This document shows, piece after piece, positions 42,835 to 51,033 of a DNA stretch of 64,000 nt. The stretch is from NCBI GenBank assembly GCA_964544145.1, contig CAZJAT010000002.1, positions 1 to 64,000 on the forward strand, read 5' to 3'. The translations under genes and the position numbers were made by a program. How positions within the stretch are numbered: position 1 is the first letter of the stretch; every line of letters begins with the position of its first letter. Origin of the DNA: CAZJAT01 sp964544145. GTDB taxonomy: Bacteria; Hydrothermota; 32-111. Under the pieces are notes generated by a model, which was not told where the DNA came from, searched no databases, and saw only the letters and a list, made by a program, of their open reading frames with translations.

Positions 42835-43200
42835 ATGTCAGAAGCAAAATTTATTACGCATAAAGAAAAACAGATACTTTATCTGAATGTGCAGGATGTT
42901 CAATCAGTGGATGAGAGTCTACTGAGATTTGATGATGCAAGGGATATTATAATTCTTCAACCTGAGAAATCGGTGCTTTTGCTTACTGACGTAAGGGATG
43001 CCCATTACAATAGAGAGGCAACCAATCATTTGAAAGAGTTCTCCACGCAAATATCACCCTATGTAAAGGCTAGTGCAGCTGTCGGTGTGAGCGGTATTAA
43101 GAGAATAATACTGCAATCTCTGATTAGAATTTCGGGCAGACAGATAAAGATGTTTGATGACATAGAAGATGCAAAGGATTGGCTGGTTTCACAGGGTTAA
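42835..43200 (+). CDS. STAS/SpoIIAA-like domain protein
   Basis: A 121-residue soluble protein. The pattern LLLTDVRDAHYNREATNHLKEF, VKASAAVGVSGIKRIILQSL and MFDDIEDAKDWLV resembles the SpoIIAA-like STAS-fold proteins found as single-domain genes. It lacks an obvious phosphorylatable Ser motif. The role is unknown. It has its own promoter and ribosome-binding site and lies just upstream of the TonB receptor. Confidence 0.6.
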   Translation: MSEAKFITHKEKQILYLNVQDVQSVDESLLRFDDARDIIILQPEKSVLLLTDVRDAHYNREATNHLKEFSTQISPYVKASAAVGVSGIKRIILQSLIRISGRQIKMFDDIEDAKDWLVSQG

Positions 43201-43205
43201 CATTC

Positions 43206-43234
43206 TTTACTTAAATATCAATTGAGTGTACAAT
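43206..43234 (+). promoter_or_regulatory. Promoter for TonB receptor gene, leaderless type
   Basis: TTTACT (43206-43211), 17-nt spacer, TACAAT (43229-43234), then 9 nt to the ATG at 43244. The interval TCCCGATAT has no ribosome-binding site. The -35 is weaker than in the other cases. Confidence 0.38.
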
Positions 43235-43243
43235 TCCCGATAT

Positions 43244-45466
43244 ATGAAAAATAGTAGCATTATCATAATTAGTATACTGATGCCCATCTATTTCTTCTCC
43301 TCTGTATTGGGAGGCAGCATAAAAGATGCGGAGAATAGCAAGCGCATTCCTTTTGTAAATGTTTATATCAGAGACATTATGAAAGGAGATATGGCGGATT
43401 CAAACGGATATTTTCAGATTGATGATATTGAAGAGGGTTCATACACATTGATTGCGCGGCTTATTGGATATAAGGAATTAGAATGGGAATTTGATATTTT
43501 GAAGGGAGAGAGTAAATACATTGAATTATTCCTTGAAAAGGAAGCTTTGGAGATAGAAGGAGTAAATGTAACAACAGAGAGATCTGATTTCAAGCATAAT
43601 ATTTCAATATCAAAGAGAACCTATTCAAAAAAAGATTTAGCTAAAAATCCTGCAGTAGTTCAATCGGATATAATGAAATCATTCCAAATGCTGCCTTCTG
43701 TCACTGCTGCAAGTGATTTTTCATCTGCTCTGTATGTTAGAGGTGGTGCACCTGATCAGAATTTAATACTTTATGACCGTGCTCCTGTATTCAACCCCTT
43801 TCATCTGGGGGGTATGTTTTCCACTTTTGATGTAAGTGTTATTGAATCAGCATCATTTTATGCAGGGGGATATAATGCGCAATATGGAAACAGGATATCA
43901 TCTGTTATTGATATAAAAACAATTATACCCGAAGAAAAACCATTTACTGCCAATTATGATATATCACTGCTCAGCGCATCAATGTCTGTTGGGTGCAATC
44001 CTGTTAAGGGTTTATCCTTTTTTGTTCAGGGAAGACGCACCTATTTTGATAAAATGCTTGAGCTTATTGATGAATATTTCCCATACTATTTTTATGATAT
44101 CACCTCTAAGGTGAATTACAGAATATCGGATAATACCAATGCCTCATTTATGTATTTTATTGACAGGGATATTATTGATTTATCACTTGGAGATACATTG
44201 GATCTCTTTGATGATGCATGGGGAAACAGGGTATATTCATTCAATCTGTCACATTTCTTTCCTTGGGAAGGGCGCCTGAATGCCAGTGTATATTATTCAC
44301 AATACAGCAATGAGCTCAATCTCCTTGATATGATAAGGATGTATACAGGCGTAGAGGAAAAGGGCGGCAAGATCCAATATACTCAAGACATCGGTGATAT
44401 TGAACTCAACAATGGATTCGAACTATATGAAGATAAATTTGACTATCATATTGTTGTGAATGATTCAGATTCACTATTTAATATACAAGATTCTCCATAT
44501 TATGGTGCTGCATATGTGAATGCATTATGGTCATTTAATGAATCAATGATAATAGACGGCGGCCTTAGGTGTGAAAAATATGAATATTTCAGACCACTAT
44601 ATCTTTCTCCGAGGATCAATATGAAGTTTTTTGTGGATAATGAATCAGCATTTAGCATCAGTTATGGATATTATAGACAATTTATTACATCTGTTAAACA
44701 GGAAACAAATGATTTCTCCTCTGTATTTGGCGAGATGTGGATGCCTGTGTATGAATATTATCATCCTCAAACGCTGAGACAGGTAATATTGGGTTTTGAA
44801 CATTGGTTTACAGCATCACTTTTTGTATCAGTAGAAGCATACAATAAGAATTATGACAATCTTGTTCATTCCTCTCTTATTGATCTTATTATTAATATGG
44901 ATGACCCCAAACATGCTTTTAATGAGACAATAGGTCAAAGCAGGGGTATAGAGGTTCTGTTGAAGAAAACATCAGGTGCATTATCAGGATGGATAGGTTA
45001 TGCATTCTCAATAACAGAATTTTTGAAAGACAGCACTTATGTATTAACATACTATGACAAAACACACACGCTAAATGCCAATCTCTTCTATGAATTGCCA
45101 TGGGGTCTGTCTGCATCAACATCCCTTGTTTTCTCATCCGGGTCACCATATACATCTGTTACTGGAAAATATAAGAGTTATTCTATTGACCATTTAACGG
45201 GTGAAATAGATGGATATTCATGGAGCGAGATTTATTCGGATTACAATGCAGCTCGTTTTCCCCCATACTTCAGGTGGGATCTTGGTCTGAGTAAAAAATT
45301 CAATATTGGTCCATTTCATAATAAAATTACACTCAGTATAATCAATATTACCAATTATAAAAATATCTTTTTCTACTATTATAATCATGAAGTATCGCCA
45401 TCTGAGAGATATGAATTTAATATGCTTCCATTCCTTCCATCAGTAGGAGTAAGCGGTGAATTTTAG
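43244..45466 (+). CDS. TonB-dependent receptor with carboxypeptidase-like domain
   Basis: About 740 residues. The start MKNSSIIIISILMPIYFF gives a clean signal peptide. An N-terminal carboxypeptidase-regulatory-like domain (IPFVNVYIRDIMKGDMADSNGYFQIDDIEEGSYTLIARLIGY) precedes the plug (SALYVRGGAPDQNLILYDRAPVFNPFHLGGMFSTFD, then GGYNAQYGNRISSVIDIKT). The rest is a beta-barrel ending in a typical aromatic-rich strand pair. This CarboxypepD-reg plus plug layout is common in the FCB group. The substrate is unknown. The next gene encodes a lipoprotein, as in SusCD-like or DUF4249 pairs. Confidence 0.9.
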   Translation: MKNSSIIIISILMPIYFFSSVLGGSIKDAENSKRIPFVNVYIRDIMKGDMADSNGYFQIDDIEEGSYTLIARLIGYKELEWEFDILKGESKYIELFLEKEALEIEGVNVTTERSDFKHNISISKRTYSKKDLAKNPAVVQSDIMKSFQMLPSVTAASDFSSALYVRGGAPDQNLILYDRAPVFNPFHLGGMFSTFDVSVIESASFYAGGYNAQYGNRISSVIDIKTIIPEEKPFTANYDISLLSASMSVGCNPVKGLSFFVQGRRTYFDKMLELIDEYFPYYFYDITSKVNYRISDNTNASFMYFIDRDIIDLSLGDTLDLFDDAWGNRVYSFNLSHFFPWEGRLNASVYYSQYSNELNLLDMIRMYTGVEEKGGKIQYTQDIGDIELNNGFELYEDKFDYHIVVNDSDSLFNIQDSPYYGAAYVNALWSFNESMIIDGGLRCEKYEYFRPLYLSPRINMKFFVDNESAFSISYGYYRQFITSVKQETNDFSSVFGEMWMPVYEYYHPQTLRQVILGFEHWFTASLFVSVEAYNKNYDNLVHSSLIDLIINMDDPKHAFNETIGQSRGIEVLLKKTSGALSGWIGYAFSITEFLKDSTYVLTYYDKTHTLNANLFYELPWGLSASTSLVFSSGSPYTSVTGKYKSYSIDHLTGEIDGYSWSEIYSDYNAARFPPYFRWDLGLSKKFNIGPFHNKITLSIINITNYKNIFFYYYNHEVSPSERYEFNMLPFLPSVGVSGEF

Positions 45467-46142
45467 ATTAAGACTTATATTAATACTTATTATTGTGTTG
45501 GTTTCGTGTACAATAAATCAATATTCATCTATATATAAGGGGATTAATCTCTTTGCTTTATTCAATGATAGGAGTGATCATCAAATTATTATTGTTGATT
45601 CTATAGCTGGTATTGGAACAGGCACAGAATCTGCATTTGCAGTATCCGGGGCAGAGGTTTATGTAAATGGTCAGAATATTCCCTTTATTGACAGTCTGGG
45701 TTATTATGGATTCAATGAGCATATAGGATATGGAGATACCTATATATTACAATTGTATTATAATGGTGATACAATAATAGATACAACATTTATTCCTGAT
45801 TCCATGTATCTATATTATCCGGTCAGTCATATGCCAATGCATTTGGATACACAATCATTTGCAATGTGGTCCGGTAAAAATATGATATTTATGATTGATA
45901 TAAGGGAATCCGGTAATGACTCATTCTCAACCATTAGTATGTATCAATTCTTTGATACAATTATGCCTTTATTCCCTTACTCAAGTTTTCTTGATTCGGG
46001 TGTTTATTATGATTTCATATGTACAGCAATGGATATTAATTATCTTGAATATCTTTTTGGTGATAATGAAATGGAAAATAACAGGGGTGTATTTGGTTCC
46101 TTTGTCTCTGCAATGGCAGAATCCATATTGATTATTAAGTAA
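45456..46142 (+). CDS. Lipoprotein paired with the TonB receptor (DUF4249-like)
   Basis: A 228-residue lipoprotein starting with GTG after AGGAG. The lipobox is VLVSCTIN (Cys about residue 18). The segment AFAVSGAEVYVNGQNIPFIDSLGYYGF resembles the strand arrangement of DUF4249 proteins that accompany TonB receptors in Bacteroidota. It overlaps the receptor gene by 11 bp, so the two are co-translated and probably act as an uptake pair. Confidence 0.62.
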   Translation: MNFRLRLILILIIVLVSCTINQYSSIYKGINLFALFNDRSDHQIIIVDSIAGIGTGTESAFAVSGAEVYVNGQNIPFIDSLGYYGFNEHIGYGDTYILQLYYNGDTIIDTTFIPDSMYLYYPVSHMPMHLDTQSFAMWSGKNMIFMIDIRESGNDSFSTISMYQFFDTIMPLFPYSSFLDSGVYYDFICTAMDINYLEYLFGDNEMENNRGVFGSFVSAMAESILIIK

Positions 46143-46146
46143 GGAT

Positions 46147-47847
46147 CTATTGTCCAAGGTGAACAGTGATTCTATTGTCTTCCAAATCCTTTAATACAAA
46201 AACAGAATCCTTTGTATGCCTAATATAAAGGTGTATTGTGCCCATTTGAGGATCCGGAATATTATATACTGTGTTTGAATCTGAAATAAATCTCCAATCC
46301 AAACCGCTAAAATCATCACTAACAGAAAGCTTTATCTCGTTTTCACCAATATATGATTTTGAATATGCAGGCGGGACTACATCATTTGCCAGAATGAATG
46401 ACTGCAGATAATGAGAATATACGGTATCATTTTCAGATAATGTCTTTATATATCTGAATTTATCATTATGTTTCATATACATTGCCTCACCAGTTTTGCC
46501 GGTAAATATATAAGCAATTGTATTGTCTAAATATGATTTGTTAAGCTGATACTCATATAATGGTGAATGAATCTGCAGATCTTCAATTTCAATATCTTTT
46601 GTATTAAATAATGAATACAAATCTGATAGATATTCGAGTCTTATGTTTGAATCTATTATTTGCGGATGATTACTGTCAATGTATAAGAAATCATATTGTA
46701 CATCTACATTGTTTATGGAAAAGGGTGATTTCAATGTTTCTTTTGTATTAAAAATGTAATACAAATGATTTTTATTATGTTTTTCAAAATGCTTGTGTTC
46801 CGGAATTTGCTCCTTTGGGAACGAAACAACCAATTTGCCATTTATCATATATATACGCGCATGCTCATCATGTTTTTTGTATGGTTTTTCTGCATCAATA
46901 GCTAGTGTTGCAATACTGCGATTCCCATTGAAATCAACGCATACTATTGTTATAACAGTATCGCGTTCGGAATCAAGCGGTCTCATTGGACTACTGGCAA
47001 ACCATTTGATTGCAGCATGCGGATTAAATATATAATTATTGTCTTTTTCATCCAAATCAGATCGAAACTGCTGTGCTGATATGCTGCTCATAGCAAAGCT
47101 TGCGGAATCAATATTAAATGAAAAAATATGATTTTTGCTTGAATATATATCAATGCTTTTAACAAATAATCTTGCAGTTTCCGACAGCTGTCTATCCAAT
47201 ATGATAGGATAAATGTAGAATGTACCCTCAATGTTGACTGAAGGAAAATTATAGTATGCATTTGATATGTGTTTACCCTGCATTTTTGCTATATCATGGT
47301 ATCCATCAATGATTGTGCTGTCATCGGCGGGTTCAATGATAATTGTATTAATTTCAGGATGAACAATGTCTTCGACCGGGCAGATGCTGTATGGGCTTAT
47401 GGGATTATTCTTCATTGACCTAATCTCAAAGTGCAGATGAGGTATAATGGTTCCAGACCTGCCTGTATATGCGATAATGTCACCCTGTTTAATATTTATT
47501 GTATTGGGTAATGGATACAAAACTTGTCTGTATACATCTCTACTTAATTGAGATTCGATGTTTGAAGAAAAACCATTGAGATGTCCGAACACATAAATAT
47601 GATTTTGACTCTGTAGGAATATTGCTTTCCCATAACCGAGAAAATCCTGTTTAATATATGAAATATAACCATCTTCAGGCGCATAAACAGGTAAACCAAT
47701 CATGGCATTTGTAGATATGTCTATACCTGTGTGAAGATGGTTGCCACGGAATTCACAAAATGATCCTGATATCTTCTCAGAATCAAGTGGAAATGTAATG
47801 GCATATTGATACAAAAAAATTATTGCTGCAATAAAAAGCAATGCCAA
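46147..47847 (-). CDS. Secreted M23 metallopeptidase with large C-terminal extension
   Basis: About 566 residues. The signal-peptide-like N-terminus (ALLFIAAIIFLYQYA) leads into an N-terminal M23 domain with intact ligands: HLHTGIDIS (HxxxD), VFGHLNGF and PHLHFEIR (HxH). The following ~400 residues are beta-rich and unassigned. The TTG at 47847 lies 17 nt from the AAAGGAG site (47865-47871). An in-frame ATT at 47856 is 8 nt from it and would give MKRLALLFIAA, a better signal peptide. It overlaps prmA by 28 bp. Confidence 0.82.
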   Translation of the reverse strand: MALLFIAAIIFLYQYAITFPLDSEKISGSFCEFRGNHLHTGIDISTNAMIGLPVYAPEDGYISYIKQDFLGYGKAIFLQSQNHIYVFGHLNGFSSNIESQLSRDVYRQVLYPLPNTINIKQGDIIAYTGRSGTIIPHLHFEIRSMKNNPISPYSICPVEDIVHPEINTIIIEPADDSTIIDGYHDIAKMQGKHISNAYYNFPSVNIEGTFYIYPIILDRQLSETARLFVKSIDIYSSKNHIFSFNIDSASFAMSSISAQQFRSDLDEKDNNYIFNPHAAIKWFASSPMRPLDSERDTVITIVCVDFNGNRSIATLAIDAEKPYKKHDEHARIYMINGKLVVSFPKEQIPEHKHFEKHNKNHLYYIFNTKETLKSPFSINNVDVQYDFLYIDSNHPQIIDSNIRLEYLSDLYSLFNTKDIEIEDLQIHSPLYEYQLNKSYLDNTIAYIFTGKTGEAMYMKHNDKFRYIKTLSENDTVYSHYLQSFILANDVVPPAYSKSYIGENEIKLSVSDDFSGLDWRFISDSNTVYNIPDPQMGTIHLYIRHTKDSVFVLKDLEDNRITVHLGQ

Positions 47848-48638
47848 TCGTTTAATGTCATCTTCTCCTTTATATTGTATTTATTATCTAATACAAAATT
47901 ACCTATATCCTCTGCATCTGTAAAGCCGGACAGTATTAATATGCTGTTTTTATCAATATAATCAGACACATGCTCAAAGAATGGTTTAAAATTCTGTGGC
48001 AGCATGTTGAGCAATAATATATCAAATGATATATCCCTGATTGTGTCAATATTACCGATAATAGTTGATATATGTGTGCATTTATTGAGGGCATTGTTTT
48101 CAATGCATGAATAGTATGAATGTTCATCATTATCCAGTGCCGTAATATCTGTACTGCCGTATAATTCAGCTGCAATGGATAATATACATGAGCCGCAGCC
48201 TATATCCAATACGGATTTTCCCCTGAAATCAATTGTATTCATCATATTAAGCATCAAGCGAGTTGTTTCATGTGACCCTGTTCCAAATGATATGCCAGGA
48301 TTGATGATTAATGGGTATTTATCCTGATAATCCTCTATATGATTGGGTATTACAGTAAAATGATCCGTATAAACGGGTTTTGTCTGTTTCGTATAGTTAA
48401 GGAGATATTCGCTTTCATTGACAGTATGTGTGTATATGTGAATGGAATTGTTTGAATGCAGAACATCCAATACGATTTGAGGTATATTTTCATGTATATC
48501 TGTATAAATATAGAGATAATATTCATTATTTAAACCCATAACTGCATGTCTTATTCCATAATCAGAAAGCATATCATCCAATATCATTTCACAATTGGTC
48601 TGTAATGAATATTTATGTTCACAATATTTATTATTCAT
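47820..48638 (-). CDS. prmA: Ribosomal protein L11 methyltransferase
   Basis: About 272 residues. PrmA trimethylates ribosomal protein L11. The signature NPGISFGTGSHETTRLML near residue 126, SAM motif I VLDIGCGSCILSIAA near 152, and LLLNMLPQNF near 215 identify it. The start at 48638 (MNNKYCEHKYSLQTN) is preferred over the longer frame because a promoter ends 6 nt before it. It is transcribed away from groES. Confidence 0.85.
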   Translation of the reverse strand: MNNKYCEHKYSLQTNCEMILDDMLSDYGIRHAVMGLNNEYYLYIYTDIHENIPQIVLDVLHSNNSIHIYTHTVNESEYLLNYTKQTKPVYTDHFTVIPNHIEDYQDKYPLIINPGISFGTGSHETTRLMLNMMNTIDFRGKSVLDIGCGSCILSIAAELYGSTDITALDNDEHSYYSCIENNALNKCTHISTIIGNIDTIRDISFDILLLNMLPQNFKPFFEHVSDYIDKNSILILSGFTDAEDIGNFVLDNKYNIKEKMTLNDWHCFLLQQ

Positions 48639-48644
48639 ATTTCT

Positions 48645-48673
48645 AATGTAATTAAAAGGCATATATAAGTCAA
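48645..48673 (-). promoter_or_regulatory. prmA promoter, leaderless type
   Basis: On the minus strand TTGACT (48668-48673), 17-nt spacer, TACATT (48645-48650), then 6 nt to the ATG at 48638. It is back-to-back with the groES promoter. Confidence 0.5.
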
Positions 48674-48686
48674 TAGAAATAGACAC

Positions 48687-48714
48687 TTGACAAAATTGAT
48701 ATTTGGATTATTTT
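48687..48714 (+). promoter_or_regulatory. groESL promoter
   Basis: TTGACA (48687-48692), 16-nt spacer, TATTTT (48709-48714), followed by a leader of about 50 nt with AGGAGG. No CIRCE palindrome (TTAGCACTC-N9-GAGTGCTAA) is present. Confidence 0.5.
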
Positions 48715-48769
48715 ATTCATACCCAAATGGATAACTATATGAAAATTAATTATTTTAGGAGGTAAATGT

Positions 48770-49075
48770 ATGACAAAGAAGAGCAAAATAATGCCCTTTG
48801 GCGGAAAAATTCTCGTGCAGAGAATTGTGGAGAAAGAGGTTAAAAAAGGCGGAATTATTATTCCGGATACAGTCAAAGAAAAACCGCAGCAGGGAAAGAT
48901 CGTCGAAATATCGGATGATCCATGTTATCAAAGCGGTGCAGAAGTGAAATTCAAGACATGCCTGAGTAAAGGGGACACGATTCTGTTCGGTAAATTTGCA
49001 GGTACAGAGATTGAATTTGAAGGTGAAGAATATATAATAATGGATAAAACAGATATCCTGGCAATAATAAAATAA
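48770..49075 (+). CDS. groES: Co-chaperonin GroES
   Basis: A 101-residue protein, a few residues longer than usual at the N-terminus. MPFGGKILVQRIVEKEVKKGGIIIPDT contains the mobile loop; GDTILFGKFAGTEIEFEGEEYIIM closes the beta-barrel. It caps the GroEL ring. Strong ribosome-binding site AGGAGG; groEL follows after 12 nt. Confidence 0.96.
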   Translation: MTKKSKIMPFGGKILVQRIVEKEVKKGGIIIPDTVKEKPQQGKIVEISDDPCYQSGAEVKFKTCLSKGDTILFGKFAGTEIEFEGEEYIIMDKTDILAIIK

Positions 49076-49087
49076 CGGAGGTTATAT

Positions 49088-50722
49088 ATGGCAGCCAAAG
49101 AAATACTCTATTCAGATGATGCACGTAAAACTATACTTGAGGGTGTAAACAAGCTTGCTGATGCAGTAAAGGTAACCCTTGGTCCCAAAGGAAGAAACGT
49201 AGCAATTGAGAAGAAATTCGGCGCACCGACAATAACAAAGGACGGCGTAACAGTAGCAAAAGAAATTGAACTTGAAGACCCCTTTGAAAATATGGGTGCA
49301 CAAATGGTTAAGGAAGTTGCATCAAAGACATCAGATGTAGCAGGTGATGGAACCACAACAGCAACAGTATTAGCACAGGCAATTTATAAGGAAGGACTAA
49401 AGAATGTCACAGCAGGAAGAAACCCAATGGCAATTAAGAGAGGCATTGATAAGGCAGTTAACACAGTTGTTGCTGAACTGGCAAAGATGAAAAAGGACAC
49501 AAAAGATAAAAAGGAAATTGCACAGGTTGCAGCAATCTCTGCCAATAATGACAATGAAATAGGCGATAAAATTGCGGAAGCAATGGAAAAGGCCGGTAAA
49601 GATGGTGTTATTACAGTTGAAGAAGGAAAGACCTTTGCAATAGAATTGGAATTTGTGGAAGGTATGCAGTTTGATAGAGGATACCTATCTCCATATTTTA
49701 TAACCAATTCGGACAAGATGGTTGCAGAGCTTGATAAGCCATATATTCTTATTACAGACAAGAAAATCTCTAATATGAAAGAATTACTTCCTGTATTGGA
49801 AAAGGTTGCTCAGCAGGGCAGACCCCTGATTATTATTGCTGAAGATGTTGAGGGTGAACCGCTTGCAACATTAGTCGTGAATAAATTAAGAGGTACATTG
49901 CAGGCATGTGCAGTAAAGGCACCCGGATATGGTGACAGGAGAAAAGAAATGCTTCAGGATATAGCAGTTCTGACAGGCGGCAAAGTAATCTCAGAAGAAC
50001 AGGGTATGAAACTAGAGTCAGCATCAATAACAGACTTGGGTACATCGAGACAGGTCACGATTGACAAGGATAATACAACAATAATCGATGGAAGCGGCAA
50101 AAAAGCAGATCTGGATGGCAGAATATCACTGATAAGAAAACAGATTGAAGATACAACATCTGATTATGATAAGGAAAAACTGCAGGAACGTCTTGCCAAA
50201 TTGGCAGGAGGCGTTGCAGTTATTAATGTAGGCGCAGCAACAGAAGTTGAAATGAAGGAGAAAAAAGCAAGGGTTGAAGATGCACTTCACGCAACAAAGG
50301 CTGCTGTTGAGGAAGGAATTGTCCCAGGTGGCGGAGTTGCATATCTGAGAACATTAAAAGCACTTGATAAGATTGAATCAGATGATGAAGATGAAAAAAT
50401 TGGTGTCAAAATCATCAAAAAAGCACTTGAGGCACCCATAAGACAGATCTTAACAAATGCAGGGAAAGAGCCTTCAGTCATTCTTAATGATGTTATGAAA
50501 TCAAAGAAAACAGAAGGTTTCAATGTTGTAAATGACAAGATTGAAGATATGTTTGAAGCAGGAGTAATTGATCCAACAAAGGTATCAAGAACAGCATTAC
50601 AGAATGCGGCTTCAATTTCATCTCTTCTTCTGACAACAGAATGTATGATTTCTGATAAACCTGAAGATGAGAAACCTATGGCTCCTCCCATGCCGGGCGG
50701 AGGAATGGGCGGAATGTATTAA
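49088..50722 (+). CDS. groEL: Chaperonin GroEL
   Basis: A 544-residue chaperonin of normal size. AAKEILYSDDARKTILEGVN at the N-terminus, LGPKGRNVAIEKKFGAPTITKDGVTVAKEI, the ATPase segment GDGTTTATVLAQAI, the apical-domain EFVEGMQFDRGYLSPYFIT, and the C-terminal GGMGGMY tail are all present. It is codon-typical of its neighbours. The unit ends in a strong hairpin at 50738. Confidence 0.98.
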   Translation: MAAKEILYSDDARKTILEGVNKLADAVKVTLGPKGRNVAIEKKFGAPTITKDGVTVAKEIELEDPFENMGAQMVKEVASKTSDVAGDGTTTATVLAQAIYKEGLKNVTAGRNPMAIKRGIDKAVNTVVAELAKMKKDTKDKKEIAQVAAISANNDNEIGDKIAEAMEKAGKDGVITVEEGKTFAIELEFVEGMQFDRGYLSPYFITNSDKMVAELDKPYILITDKKISNMKELLPVLEKVAQQGRPLIIIAEDVEGEPLATLVVNKLRGTLQACAVKAPGYGDRRKEMLQDIAVLTGGKVISEEQGMKLESASITDLGTSRQVTIDKDNTTIIDGSGKKADLDGRISLIRKQIEDTTSDYDKEKLQERLAKLAGGVAVINVGAATEVEMKEKKARVEDALHATKAAVEEGIVPGGGVAYLRTLKALDKIESDDEDEKIGVKIIKKALEAPIRQILTNAGKEPSVILNDVMKSKKTEGFNVVNDKIEDMFEAGVIDPTKVSRTALQNAASISSLLLTTECMISDKPEDEKPMAPPMPGGGMGGMY

Positions 50723-50737
50723 TACAGGCTCAATAAT

Positions 50738-50763
50738 AAAGAGGGGATTTTTATCCCCTCTTT
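50738..50763 (+). terminator. groESL terminator hairpin
   Basis: Perfect 11-bp stem AAAGAGGGGAT / ATCCCCTCTTT around a TTTT loop, 16 nt after the groEL stop. The T-rich end of the stem is followed only by CTAT, so read-through into the FmdB-like gene is possible. Confidence 0.8.
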
Positions 50764-50778
50764 CTATAGGAAAGTAAT

Positions 50779-51030
50779 ATGCCAACATATGATTATAAAT
50801 GTAAGAAATGCAGTAATACATTCGAGATATTTCATAAAATGTCAGAATCTCCCAAAATCAAATGTCCAAAATGCGGCAGTATAGCAGAACGGATATTATC
50901 ATATAACAGCAATATCATATTTAAGGGAGAGGGTTTTTATGTTAATGATTATAAGAAAAAAGATCAATCCAAGAAGACTGAAGTAATTGATAAAACAAAA
51001 GAAAATAAATGCAGTAATTGCAAGAAATGA
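50779..51030 (+). CDS. FmdB-type zinc-ribbon protein
   Basis: An 83-residue protein with the FmdB/CxxC zinc-ribbon signature: MPTYDYKCKKCSNTFEIFHKM and IKCPKCGS, giving two CxxC knuckles in the first 35 residues. The C-terminus adds another CSNCKK. Members are regulators or of unknown function. The stop lies 3 nt from the stop of the convergent mnmG. Confidence 0.85.
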   Translation: MPTYDYKCKKCSNTFEIFHKMSESPKIKCPKCGSIAERILSYNSNIIFKGEGFYVNDYKKKDQSKKTEVIDKTKENKCSNCKK

Positions 51031-51033
51031 TCA

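Noticed and set aside
48687..48769. CIRCE/HrcA operator before groES
   Set aside because: No TTAGCACTC-N9-GAGTGCTAA palindrome is present in the leader.
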